Shown here: positions 17,162 to 25,207 of the stretch, one piece after another
Position numbering within the stretch: position 1 is the stretch's first letter
Layout: each line of letters opens with the position of its first letter
Origin: Mesorhizobium sp.
GTDB taxonomy: Bacteria > Pseudomonadota > Alphaproteobacteria > Rhizobiales > Rhizobiaceae
Length of the DNA stretch: 64,000 nucleotides
Reading direction: 5' to 3'
Assembly (NCBI GenBank): GCA_004020875.1
Contig: SAPZ01000001.1
Coordinates: forward strand, 62,001-126,000
Position numbers and translations under genes: made by a program
The notes under the pieces: model-generated
The model's input: the letters and a program-made list of their open reading frames with translations, nothing else
What the model was told of the DNA's origin: nothing
The model's database searches: none

Positions 17162-18613
17162 TCAGTCAGCCCCCGCCGGCCATGGCAGCGTCGCTTCATA
17201 GGCGGCGCCGGCCTTGAGCACGGCAAGGTCGCCGCGCGGGCGGCCGATCAGCTGCATACCCATCGGCCGACCCTTCTCGTCGAAGCCGGCCGGCACGTTG
17301 AGCGCCGGGCAGCCGCCCAGCGTGGCGAAGGCCGAGACCTGCATCCAGCGATGATAGCTGTCCATGCTTCGCCCCGCGACCTCGCGCGGCCAGTGGGTGG
17401 TCACATTGAATGGGAAGACCTGCGCGGTCGGCAGGGCGATGAGGTCGAAGCGCTCGAACAGCGACAGCAACGTGCGATGCCACGCGGTGCGCCGGACGCC
17501 GGCAGCGTGGATCTGCGGTGCGGTGAGACGCATCGCCTGCTCCACTTCCCAGATAGCCTCTGGCTTCAGAAGCTTCCGTTTTGCCGGATCGTCATAATGC
17601 GCTTTCAGCCCGCAGCCGCTGCTTGCCTGGCGCAAGGTGACAAAAACCTGCCACAACGCCTCGAAATCGACATCCGGCACCAGCGTTTCGCTGTGGAACG
17701 ATGCGCCCGCGAAGCGGGCAAGGGCGGCCTCGCAAAGATCGAGGACGCCCGGTTCCGTCGGCAGATAGCCGCCGAGGTCGCCCAGCCAGGCGACGCGGCC
17801 GCCGGAGGCTTTTGCCCTCAACCCGTCGAGCAACGAGCCTTCCTTGGCATACGACAACGGCGCTTGCGGGTGGTAGCCCGCCTGTTCGTCGAGCAGCAGC
17901 GCGACGTCGCGCACACTGCGGCCCATCGGTCCCTCGACGCCCATCTGCGAATAGAAGACGTCGATGTCGGGGCCGGCCGGCACGAGTCCCTGCGAGGGAC
18001 GGAAGCCGTAGATATTGTTGTAGGCCGCCGGATTGCGCAGCGAGCCCCCGAAGTCGCTGCCGTCGGCGACCGGCACCATGTCGAGCGCCAGCGCCACCGC
18101 CGCGCCGCCGCTTGAGCCGCCGGCGGTGAGCGCCGGATCAAAGGCGTTGAGCGTCGGCCCGAAGACTGGATTGTAGGTGTTGGAGCCGAGGCCGAATTCC
18201 GGAACATTGGTCTTGCCGATGATGATGGCGCCGGCCTTGCGGATGCGCTCGACGAAGAAGTCGTCCGTGTCGGGAATGAAATCGGCAAAGATCGGCGAGC
18301 CGAAGGTGGTTCTGAGCCTCTTGGTCAGGGCGAGGTCCTTGATGGCGATCGGCAGGCCGAACAGCGATCCGGTCTCGCCGCCCCGGGCCAAATGAGCATC
18401 GGCGCTCTCAGCTTCGGCCAGGATGTCGGCGCGCTCACGCAGCGATACAACGGCGTTGACCAGCGGGTTCACGGCCTCGATGCGGTCAAGGAAAGCGCTG
18501 ACGATTTCATGCACCGACAGTTGTCGCTGTCTGATCCTGTCGGCGAGATCCACGGCGGAGAGGCGACAGATATCGCCGGCCGGCGGCACGGCATGTTTTG
18601 TCACGGGGCGCAT
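17162..18613 (-). CDS. Amidase signature-family enzyme
   Basis: A 483-aa Ser-cisSer-Lys amidohydrolase. The catalytic lysine is in PIAIKDLALTK, the cis-serine in TAGGSSGGAA and the nucleophile serine in GSDFGGSLRNPA. The length is standard for the family. Substrates of relatives range from aryl amides to carbamoyl compounds; none is predictable here. It is followed by LysE and lies three bases downstream of the ribokinase gene. It is only distantly related to the second amidase at 40.7 kb. Confidence 0.92.
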   Translation of the reverse strand: MRPVTKHAVPPAGDICRLSAVDLADRIRQRQLSVHEIVSAFLDRIEAVNPLVNAVVSLRERADILAEAESADAHLARGGETGSLFGLPIAIKDLALTKRLRTTFGSPIFADFIPDTDDFFVERIRKAGAIIIGKTNVPEFGLGSNTYNPVFGPTLNAFDPALTAGGSSGGAAVALALDMVPVADGSDFGGSLRNPAAYNNIYGFRPSQGLVPAGPDIDVFYSQMGVEGPMGRSVRDVALLLDEQAGYHPQAPLSYAKEGSLLDGLRAKASGGRVAWLGDLGGYLPTEPGVLDLCEAALARFAGASFHSETLVPDVDFEALWQVFVTLRQASSGCGLKAHYDDPAKRKLLKPEAIWEVEQAMRLTAPQIHAAGVRRTAWHRTLLSLFERFDLIALPTAQVFPFNVTTHWPREVAGRSMDSYHRWMQVSAFATLGGCPALNVPAGFDEKGRPMGMQLIGRPRGDLAVLKAGAAYEATLPWPAGAD

Positions 18614-18616
18614 GGC

Positions 18617-19522
18617 TTAACGCATGCCCGCCAAAGCCGCATCGACATCCTTGCTCAGCGGGATCGCCGGCTGCGCGCCAGGCTTCAGGCAGGCGAGCGA
18701 GCCGGCCGCAGCGGCACGGGTAAGCGCCTGCTCGAGCGAAAGGCCCGACGACAGGCCGGCGCCGAAATAGCCGCAGAAAGTGTCGCCGGCGCCGACCGTG
18801 TCGACCGGCGTGATCTTCAGCGCCGGGATGGCGAGGAAATCATGCGGTGTGGCGGCCAGCACGCCGTCGCCGCCCAGCGTGACGACGATGGCGCTGCCGG
18901 TCCTTTGGGCGTAGGCGCGCATGCGGGCAGGGCGGTCGCGCCCCGACAGCGCCAGCGCCTCGCCATAGAGATCGAACTCGGTTTCGTTGGCGACGGCATA
19001 GTCGGCCTTGCCGAGGAAGCCGGCGGCTTCGGCCCGGAAGGGCGCGGTGTTGAGCACGCTGATGGCGCCCGCCGCGCGCGCCGCGTCAAGCGTGGCTTCT
19101 ACCGTCGGCAGCGGGATCTCGTGCTGCAAGAGCACGACATCGCCCTTTTTGAGATAGGCCTTGGTGACATCGCCCGGCACCACCGAATCATTGGCGCCCG
19201 GCACGACGGCGATGACATTCTCCCCGTCGGCGCCGACCAGGATCAGCGCCGTGCCGGTGGAGGCGAAGCTCTGGCCGACCCCGGAGAGATCGACATTGCC
19301 AGCCTTGAGAAGGGCGAGCGCTTCGGGGGCAAAGCTATCCTTGCCGACCGCGCCCACCATGCGCACCTGGGCTCCCGCGCGCGCCGCGGCTAGCGCCTGG
19401 TTGGCACCCTTGCCGCCGGGCGCAGTGGCAAAGCTGGAGCCGCGGACCGTCTCGCCGGGTTCCGGCAGGCGGTCGACATTGGCGATGAGGTCGAGGTTGA
19501 TCGAACCGACAACGATAATCAA
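18617..19522 (-). CDS. rbsK: Ribokinase
   Basis: Phosphorylates ribose to ribose-5-phosphate. The 301-aa PfkB-family protein has the N-terminal GSINLDLIANVDRLPEPGET, the GGKGANQA sugar motif and the C-terminal anion-hole/catalytic motif DTVGAGDTFCGYFGAG. The start is taken as TTG 19522 (MIIVVGSINLD), because GGGAGG precedes it by six bases. The product then begins exactly at the family N-terminus. Its stop is three bases before the amidase gene; a nucleoside hydrolase is 3 kb away. Confidence 0.93.
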   Translation of the reverse strand: MIIVVGSINLDLIANVDRLPEPGETVRGSSFATAPGGKGANQALAAARAGAQVRMVGAVGKDSFAPEALALLKAGNVDLSGVGQSFASTGTALILVGADGENVIAVVPGANDSVVPGDVTKAYLKKGDVVLLQHEIPLPTVEATLDAARAAGAISVLNTAPFRAEAAGFLGKADYAVANETEFDLYGEALALSGRDRPARMRAYAQRTGSAIVVTLGGDGVLAATPHDFLAIPALKITPVDTVGAGDTFCGYFGAGLSSGLSLEQALTRAAAAGSLACLKPGAQPAIPLSKDVDAALAGMR

Positions 19523-19586
19523 AAACTGCCTCCCGTTGAAGCGGCCCGGCCCGTTTGAGGCGGACCTGCTCCAAGATTCTGCTTTT

Positions 19587-19634
19587 CGCAATTCCTGGCG
19601 AAATGGGCGGCGAAGCGCTCGTCCGGGAATTGCG
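19587..19634. repeat. Dispersed palindrome variant, CGCAATTCC type
   Basis: Arms CGCAATTCC/GGGAATTGCG around a diverged core, upstream of the ribokinase gene. It is a divergent member of the window's palindrome family. Confidence 0.6.
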
Positions 19635-19711
19635 TCCTGGGGGCGAAGCTAGCCGCAAAGACCGCCGGTTTCCAGATCATGCCGGTTGCGCGGGCTCTTG
19701 GCCCACAGGCA

Positions 19712-20177
19712 TCACTCGCAGAGCACCGTGACCGTGCCCTGATAGTTGCCTGCCGGGAAGATTCCGGGCGACTTCGTGGCGGTGAGATCGACCTGGATGG
19801 TATAGGTGCCGTTAGTCACCCGCTGCGGCGAGCTGCCCGGTATGTCCAGCCCGGAACCGTCGAGGCGGAAGACGGAGGCAAAGGTGACATTGGTGTCGCC
19901 GCCGCTCGGCGCGGACGTGAACGCGGCCGTCGCCGGCGTGGAGACGGAATAGCAATCGATCAGGTTGAGCAGGGTGCACAGCAGCGAGCTGGCCGTAATG
20001 GTGGCGCTGGCGCTAGGCCCGCCCGCCTGCTTGGAGCCGAAGATGTTGATCGATGGGTTTGCCTTCATCACGCCGGTGTTGCCGATCATGATCGTGCAGG
20101 TGCCGACGATCGCAGCCTGTGCCGGCGCGCAAGTGCCGGCAAACAGGCCAACGGCAAGCAGCGCGCCGCTATTTCAT
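19712..20177 (-). pseudogene. Secreted DUF4402-like/spore-coat-U-like protein, start apparently lost
   Basis: The reading frame ending at 19712 encodes a mature domain of about 125 aa: Thr/Ser/Gly-rich with paired Cys (GSSPQRVTNGTYTIQVDLTA to GTVTVLCE at the end), resembling secreted DUF4402 or spore-coat-U-like proteins. Upstream the frame reads a convincing signal peptide (GALLAVGLFAGTCAPAQA), but no start codon is in frame. The nearby ATG at 20177 is one base out of phase (ATG AAA TAG). Removing one A after that ATG would restore M-N-S-G-A-L-L. An in-frame ATG at 20089 would give a protein without a signal. Probably inactivated. Confidence 0.6.
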
Positions 20178-20592
20178 CTTCTTGTTCCTGACATCGTCGG
20201 TTCCGCCGCGGCTGCTCCAGCCTTCATTGGCCCAGGCAGGCGATGACGCGGACGCGGGAGCCGCATCCGACACGCTTCCCGTCGTCTGGCCGTCGGGAGG
20301 AAGCCCCATCTTCAACAGCCGCAGTCTGCAGGCGCTCGACCTCGAGCTCGTAGAGCCAGCTGCAATCCAGGCGCTTGGGCGTGCGGCCGATCGGGATGAC
20401 CACGCGCCTATAGGTGGCAAGGTCGTTGTTCGACTGGCTGTTGCCATGGATCACGCCGAGACGCCCGAGCCCGAAACGTCGGAGTGGCAGGTGGTGCCGT
20501 GCGACGCATGCACCTCGTCCTGGCCCTGCGGCAAGGTCACGCCGGGCAGGGTGAAGCCGGTCTGGTTCTGGTTGATACGCGGCTTTTCGCAA
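20169..20592 (-). pseudogene. Frameshifted secreted-protein gene
   Basis: Three reading frames in series reconstruct one protein. Frame one gives INQNQTGFTLPGVTLPQGQD and GTTCHSDVSGSG before a stop at 20451. After a shift near 20458, frame two gives GVIHGNSQSNNDLATYRRVV, IPIGRTPKRLDCSWLYELEV and ERLQ. After a one-base insertion near 20330, frame three gives LRLLKMGLPPDGQTTGS to the stop at 20169. The CSxLYELEVERL-LRLLKMG pattern recalls a small secreted alphaproteobacterial family. No start or signal peptide is visible, so the 5' end may also be lost. The downstream partner gene also seems broken. Confidence 0.65.
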
Positions 20593-20614
20593 TGGCAGCC
20601 AAAAAATAGACGTT

Positions 20615-21520
20615 TCAGGAGCCTACCTGTCCCGCTTCCCAACCGAGGATGGCGCGTTTGCGCGTCAGACCCCAGTGGTAGCCCGTGAGCGCGCCGGATT
20701 TGCCGAGAGCGCGATGGCAGGGCACCACGAAGGACATCGGGTTGGCGCCCACCGCCGCGCCGACGGCCCGGCTGGCGCTTGGCGCGCCGATGCTCGCCGC
20801 GATCGAGGAATAGGTGCAGGCCCTGCCCATCGGGATGCGCAGCAAGGCCTCCCAGACGCGAAGCTGGAAATCGGTGCCGATCATCACCACGCGCAGCGGC
20901 TGGTCTGCGCGCCACTTGGTCGGGTCGAAGACCCGCGCGGCGTAAGCCTGGGTGGCTGACATGTCCTCGACATAAGTCGCGTTCGGCCAGCGGCCGGACA
21001 TGTCTGCTAAGGCAGCCCGTTCGCCGCCGGCATCGCAAAAGGCGAGGCCCGCGAGGCCGCGGTCGGTGACCATGATCAGCGCGATGCCGAAAGGCGAGAT
21101 GTGGTAGCCGTAGCGGATCGTGAGTCCCGCGCCCCTGCTCTTGTAGTCGCCGGGCGACATGGCCTCATGGGTGACGAAGAGGTCGTGCAGCCGGCCGGGG
21201 CCGGACATGCCGAGCTCGAACGAGGTCTCCATGAGCGGCATTCCGGAATCGAGCAGCCTGCGCGCGTGGTCGAGCGTCACTGCCTGCAGGAAGGCTTTCG
21301 GCGACAGGCCGGCCCACCGCGTGAACAGCTTCTGCAGGCCGGTCGGCGTCTCCCCGACTTCCTCGGCCAGGACCTCCAGCGAGGGCTGGTCGCGATAGTC
21401 GAGGCTGATCTTCTCGATGGCACGGCGCACGACGTCGTAGTCGCTGCCTTCCGGCGTGATGTCGTTCTCAAGGATCGCGATCGGGTTCATCTGCGTATTC
21501 ATGGTCATCTGAGCGTTCAT
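20615..21520 (-). CDS. AraC-HTH / O6-methylguanine-DNA methyltransferase fusion
   Basis: A 301-aa suicide repair protein. An AraC-type helix-turn-helix (residues about 30-110, LEVLAEEVGETPTGLQKLFT) is fused to an Ogt/AGT domain whose acceptor Cys lies in FVVPCHRALG. The zinc-binding Ada domain that senses methylphosphotriesters is missing, so it is an Ada-like protein without the N-terminal third. ATG 21520 follows AAGGAG. It repairs O6-alkylguanine, and may also regulate transcription. Confidence 0.92.
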   Translation of the reverse strand: MNAQMTMNTQMNPIAILENDITPEGSDYDVVRRAIEKISLDYRDQPSLEVLAEEVGETPTGLQKLFTRWAGLSPKAFLQAVTLDHARRLLDSGMPLMETSFELGMSGPGRLHDLFVTHEAMSPGDYKSRGAGLTIRYGYHISPFGIALIMVTDRGLAGLAFCDAGGERAALADMSGRWPNATYVEDMSATQAYAARVFDPTKWRADQPLRVVMIGTDFQLRVWEALLRIPMGRACTYSSIAASIGAPSASRAVGAAVGANPMSFVVPCHRALGKSGALTGYHWGLTRKRAILGWEAGQVGS

Positions 21521-21635
21521 GGCAATATCTCCTTGGCGGCGAATATCGGTCTTGCAGAGCGTTGCAACCACCCGAAACTTGCCTTCCTGCCGCTGGCCCC
21601 CAGATAGAGTGAGTTTCGGGCCGGAGAGGACAATC

Positions 21636-22451
21636 ATGGCCGGCGAAAGGGTGGATCTCACCGGGGCAAGGGAAACCTTGCTGATGACGCTCTACGGCAA
21701 GGCGCTGGAGAGCCGGCTGCCCAATTCGCTGCTCCAGGATCGCTTCGCCGACGAGGCGGTGCGAAGGATCGACTATGATTTCTCGAGGCTCAAGGTCGAC
21801 GGCAATCTCGGGCTAGGCTTTGCGATCCGGGCGAAGACACTGGACCTGTGCGTCGCGGATTTCCTTGCGCGATATCCGGATGCGATCGTGCTGAATCTGG
21901 GATGCGGGCTCGATACGCGGATCTTTCGCCTAGATCCGCTGCCAGGCGTCGACTGGTTCGACGTCGATTATTCGGAGGTCATCGAACTCAGGCGCAGGCT
22001 CTATCCGCCCCGTGACTGTTATCACCTTGTTGCCTCGTCGGTGATCGAGCCGGATTGGCTGGCCGTGGTGCCCCGCAACCGTCCCGCCATGGTGTTGGCG
22101 GAGGGGCTTTCGCCGTATCTCCCCGCCGACGAAGGGCCTCGGCTGTTCGCGCGTCTTGTCTCCCATCTGGCCGGCGGCGAGTTGATGTTCGATGCCTACA
22201 GCCGTTTCGGGCTGAAGCTGATGCGCCTCAATCCGGCCATCAAGGCCACCGGCTCCGAGGTCCACTGGGCCATCGAGGATCCGCGCGAACTGGAGCGGGC
22301 GGCGCCGAAACTTCGCTTCGTCGGCGAGATCCCTTCCTACAAGCCGCAGCAAGGGGCGCGGCTTAGCTGGTCCGCGCGCTTGTTCGTTGGCCTCTGGAGG
22401 CTTATCCCTGCCATGCGCAAGGTCGGCAGGCTGCTGCGCTACCGGTTCTGA
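21636..22451 (+). CDS. LCM-family class I SAM-dependent methyltransferase
   Basis: A 271-aa methyltransferase of the leucine carboxyl methyltransferase-like family. The SAM motif is AIVLNLGCGLDTRIFRLDP, followed by VDWFDVDYSEVIELRRRLYP and the MVLAEGLSPYLP block. Bacterial members usually methylate small molecules or polyketides, and the substrate is unknown. ATG 21636 follows GGAGAGGA. It diverges from the ogt gene with about 115 bases between. Confidence 0.87.
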   Translation: MAGERVDLTGARETLLMTLYGKALESRLPNSLLQDRFADEAVRRIDYDFSRLKVDGNLGLGFAIRAKTLDLCVADFLARYPDAIVLNLGCGLDTRIFRLDPLPGVDWFDVDYSEVIELRRRLYPPRDCYHLVASSVIEPDWLAVVPRNRPAMVLAEGLSPYLPADEGPRLFARLVSHLAGGELMFDAYSRFGLKLMRLNPAIKATGSEVHWAIEDPRELERAAPKLRFVGEIPSYKPQQGARLSWSARLFVGLWRLIPAMRKVGRLLRYRF

Positions 22452-22463
22452 GTTGCTTGGGCG

Positions 22464-22958
22464 TCAGCGCGTCTTGGCGGTCGCCAGCGCGCGCGAAAAG
22501 GCGGTGGCGAAGCTCTCGCGGTCGTCGGGATTGAGGAAGCCGCCGATCGCCACGCTCTTGCCCTGCGCTTCGACGGCCATTTTGGTGATGCCGATTTCGC
22601 TGTGGCGGGCGATCGAGAACCGGGTCCAGAACGGATTGAAATGATGCGCTTCCGAGCGGCCGGAAGGCGCCGTCTTGCGGATGTCGAGGCTGGTGCGCGA
22701 TACGGTGATTTCTTCACGGGCGCGCGCGGCCCGGTAGTTGGCGCGGAAAGCGATATAGACGGCGATCACATCGAGGCCGAAGAAGCCAAACACCGGCCAG
22801 GCGCCATGCGCCAGGAAGAAGGTGCCGGTGACCGCCCAGCCGAACAGAAGCGCTCCCATCAGGATCAGGAAACCGGTGCGGCCGAGCGAGCGGTGCGGCG
22901 TCAGCAAGGCTTGGAAAAATGGCTTGTCGGCTTCGAATGAGGCGTTTGTGTCGCTCAT
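22464..22958 (-). CDS. DUF2244 inner-membrane protein
   Basis: A 164-aa protein with two transmembrane helices (about residues 28-47 and 52-72) and a cytoplasmic C-terminal domain (FNPFWTRFSIARHSEIG), matching DUF2244, an alphaproteobacterial family of unknown function sometimes found near cytochrome oxidase genes. It diverges from nth; only 22 bases separate the start codons. Confidence 0.85.
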   Translation of the reverse strand: MSDTNASFEADKPFFQALLTPHRSLGRTGFLILMGALLFGWAVTGTFFLAHGAWPVFGFFGLDVIAVYIAFRANYRAARAREEITVSRTSLDIRKTAPSGRSEAHHFNPFWTRFSIARHSEIGITKMAVEAQGKSVAIGGFLNPDDRESFATAFSRALATAKTR

Positions 22959-22980
22959 GAGGGACTATTATAGGAAGGAA

Positions 22981-23787
22981 ATGGCGCCTCCCAAGTCGAA
23001 AAAATCCGCAGCTGTCAAAAAACTTCAAACCTCCGCTGCCAATGGCGGTCGGGCGCCCGGTGGACGGCCGCGTAAAGCCACCTCGCGCTCGCTTTACAGC
23101 CCCGCCGAGGTGCATGAGATCTTCAGGCGCTTTTCCGTGCAGCGGCCTGAGCCGAAAGGCGAGCTCGACTATGTCAACGCCTTCACGCTGCTGGTCGCGG
23201 TGGTGCTGTCAGCGCAGGCAACCGACGCGGGTGTCAACAAGGCGACCAAGGCGCTGTTCGCGGCTGCCGACACGCCAGCCAGGATGCTGGCGCTGGGTGA
23301 GGCCAAGGTCGGCGATTACATCCGCACGATAGGGCTGTGGCGGAACAAGGCGAAGAACGTGATCGCGCTGTCGAAGGCGCTGATCGACGATCACGCAGGT
23401 CAGGTGCCGGAGGAGCGCGATGAACTGGTGAAGCTGCCGGGCGTCGGGCGCAAGACCGCCAATGTCGTGCTCAACGTCGCTTTCGGCCAGCACACGATGG
23501 CGGTCGACACGCATATCTTCCGTATCGGCAACCGGATCGGGCTGGCGCCCGGCAAGACGCCGGAGCAGGTAGAGCAGGGGCTGCTCAAGGTCATCCCGGC
23601 CGAATTCATGCGCCACGCGCATCATTGGCTGATCCTGCATGGCCGCTATGTCTGCAAGGCGCGCAAGCCCGATTGCCCGGCTTGCGTCATCGCCGATATC
23701 TGTAAGTCGAAGGAAAAGACCACCGGCATCCCGGCGCCGCTGGTGCCGATCGCGCCGCTGGAGGAGACGTTTCCGGCCGAGGCGTAG
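22981..23787 (+). CDS. nth: Endonuclease III
   Basis: Base-excision DNA glycosylase/AP lyase for oxidised pyrimidines. The 268-aa protein has the helix-hairpin-helix LPGVGRKTANVVL with the catalytic Lys, the catalytic Asp in AVDTHIFRI, and the [4Fe-4S] cysteines in C-KARKPD-C-PA-C-VIADI-C. The N-terminal 40 residues are a basic extension. ATG 22981 follows AGGAAGGAA; a longer frame to 22957 would overlap the divergent gene. Followed by palindromic repeats. Confidence 0.95.
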   Translation: MAPPKSKKSAAVKKLQTSAANGGRAPGGRPRKATSRSLYSPAEVHEIFRRFSVQRPEPKGELDYVNAFTLLVAVVLSAQATDAGVNKATKALFAAADTPARMLALGEAKVGDYIRTIGLWRNKAKNVIALSKALIDDHAGQVPEERDELVKLPGVGRKTANVVLNVAFGQHTMAVDTHIFRIGNRIGLAPGKTPEQVEQGLLKVIPAEFMRHAHHWLILHGRYVCKARKPDCPACVIADICKSKEKTTGIPAPLVPIAPLEETFPAEA

Positions 23788-23826
23788 AGCCGGATGATTT
23801 CAGGTCGAATCGACTGAATCCGGCTC
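23787..23826. repeat. Inverted repeat at nth 3' end
   Basis: Perfect 9-base arms GAGCCGGAT/ATCCGGCTC with a second inner inverted pair (TTCAG/CTGAA), starting at the nth stop codon. It may serve as the nth terminator together with the adjacent element. Confidence 0.65.
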
Positions 23827-23842
23827 TAAAATCAAAGGGATA

Positions 23843-23893
23843 GAGCATGATGTCGCCCGAAAACCGCTTCACACTTTTCGGCTTCATGCTCTA
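23843..23893. repeat. Dispersed palindrome, GAGCATGA type
   Basis: Arms GAGCATGA/TTCATGCTC with core CCCGAAAACCGCTTCACACT, between convergent nth and the DUF2214 gene. Confidence 0.75.
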
Positions 23894-23907
23894 GAGCGGA
23901 TTTGGCT

Positions 23908-24363
23908 CTAATAGCCGTAGCCGCGCGCCATGGCCGCGGCAAAAACCGGGATGAGCAGGAAGATGAAGCCCTCGGCGCGGACATAGTTCTTCACCGAGTC
24001 CAGTTCCGACGCAGGCACCGCGAAAGAGGGATTGCCGCTGGCCTGCCTGTTCCAGGAGATGAAGCGCATGGTGGGCACGATCGACAGCAGCCCAACGATG
24101 GCGAAGGCCACCATCTTTGCCCAGAACACCCAGTTGTAGACGTAGAACTCCCAACCCTTCAGACCGAAGAACACCCGGCAGACGCCGACGATGATGATCA
24201 GCGCGGCGATGATGCCGTAATGGCGGTCGATGCCGGCAAGGTGCTTCAGCGTCGGCGCACCCAAATCGCCGCGCACCAGCACGAACTCGGCGCCGATGAT
24301 GCCGGCCAGCGAGAACACCAACAGGTGATGGAGAATGGCCAATACAAGATCAGTGGTGTCCAT
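23908..24363 (-). CDS. DUF2214 family membrane protein
   Basis: A 151-aa protein with four transmembrane helices: MDTTDLVLAILHHLLVFSLA starts the first, and FIFLLIPVFAAAMA is the last. Conserved His11-12 and the RVFFGLKGWEFY block fit DUF2214 (YjeT-like) membrane proteins of unknown function; some relatives sit beside haem proteins. ATG 24363 follows GGGAAGAAC. Convergent with nth. Confidence 0.8.
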   Translation of the reverse strand: MDTTDLVLAILHHLLVFSLAGIIGAEFVLVRGDLGAPTLKHLAGIDRHYGIIAALIIIVGVCRVFFGLKGWEFYVYNWVFWAKMVAFAIVGLLSIVPTMRFISWNRQASGNPSFAVPASELDSVKNYVRAEGFIFLLIPVFAAAMARGYGY

Positions 24364-24512
24364 GTTCTTCCCTGCGCCTGGCAGCCGCGAGGCGGTTGGG
24401 TCCTGTGTCCGAAGAGTAGCATCATCGGTCAAGATTCCCAGACGGCGAAGTCGTTGCGCTGGAGGATGATCCCGGCCAATCCTGGCCCTTGCCTGGGGAC
24501 GCCGGTTTGCTA

Positions 24513-24558
24513 GAGCAATTCCAGGAAAAGTGTGAGCGGTTTTCCGTCCGGAATTGCG
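24513..24558. repeat. Dispersed palindrome, GAGCAATTCC type (reverse orientation)
   Basis: GAGCAATTCCAGG...CCGGAATTGCG with core AGCGGTTTTCCGTCC, the reverse complement of the copies at 13.8, 15.9 and 60.7 kb. Upstream of the GNAT gene. Confidence 0.78.
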
Positions 24559-24571
24559 TGAAAACAAAGAG

Positions 24572-24614
24572 TTATTGTGTTTCACCGTTTCCGCGAAACG
24601 GTGAAACACAATAA
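24572..24614. repeat. 43-base perfect palindrome (19-base arms)
   Basis: The left arm TTATTGTGTTTCACCGTTT (24572-24590) is matched exactly by its reverse complement at 24596-24614 around CCGCG. It ends 28 bases before the GNAT start. A degenerate relative (GTTTCACCGTTTCACGGAAC) occurs after ptsN at 13.76 kb, so it is a third repeat class rather than a unique operator. Confidence 0.85.
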
Positions 24615-24642
24615 GTGCTGCCGTCTCAACCAGAGGAGTGCC

Positions 24643-25197
24643 ATGAGCATCAAGACGGAAGCTGGCGTGCCGATGCTCGAGACGGCGCGGACTATCCTGC
24701 GGCCCCATCGTCTGGGCGATTTCGAGACGTATGCAGCCATATGGGCGGAACCTGCGGTAACGCGTTTCATCGGCGGCAAGCCGCGCACGCGCGAGGAGAG
24801 CTGGTTGCGCTTCCTGCGCCATGCGGGCCTGTGGTCGCTGATCGGCTACGGCTTCTGGGCGATCGAGGACAAGGCGACGGGGCGCTTCATCGGCGAGGCC
24901 GGCTTCCATGACCTGAAGCGCGAGATCGAACCTTCGATCGAAGGCGTGCCGGAAGCCGGCTGGGCCCTGGCTTCGGAGGCGCACGGCCGGGGGCTTGCGA
25001 GCGAGGTTGTCGGGCGGATCGTTGCCTGGAGCGACAAGGCGTTTGGACAGGCGAGAACTGTCTGCATCATCGATCCGGAAAACGGCGCTTCGCTGAAGGT
25101 GGCCGAAAAGAACGGTTATGGAGAGATTTTGCGGACCACCTATCACGAGAAGCCGACGATCCTGCTGGAACGGCGGGCCGGAGGAGTTGTGGCCTAG
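24643..25197 (+). CDS. GNAT-family N-acetyltransferase (RimJ/RimL type)
   Basis: A 184-aa acetyltransferase of the Acetyltransf_3 group. It opens with ETARTILRPHRLGDFETYA; the acetyl-CoA site is near GWALASEAHGRGLASEVVGR and the NGASLKVAEKNGY motif follows. These enzymes acetylate ribosomal-protein N-termini, polyamines or antibiotics; the target is unknown. ATG 24643 follows GAGGAGTGCC. A perfect 43-base palindrome lies in the leader. Confidence 0.9.
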   Translation: MSIKTEAGVPMLETARTILRPHRLGDFETYAAIWAEPAVTRFIGGKPRTREESWLRFLRHAGLWSLIGYGFWAIEDKATGRFIGEAGFHDLKREIEPSIEGVPEAGWALASEAHGRGLASEVVGRIVAWSDKAFGQARTVCIIDPENGASLKVAEKNGYGEILRTTYHEKPTILLERRAGGVVA

Positions 25198-25207
25198 AGC
25201 GGGATAA

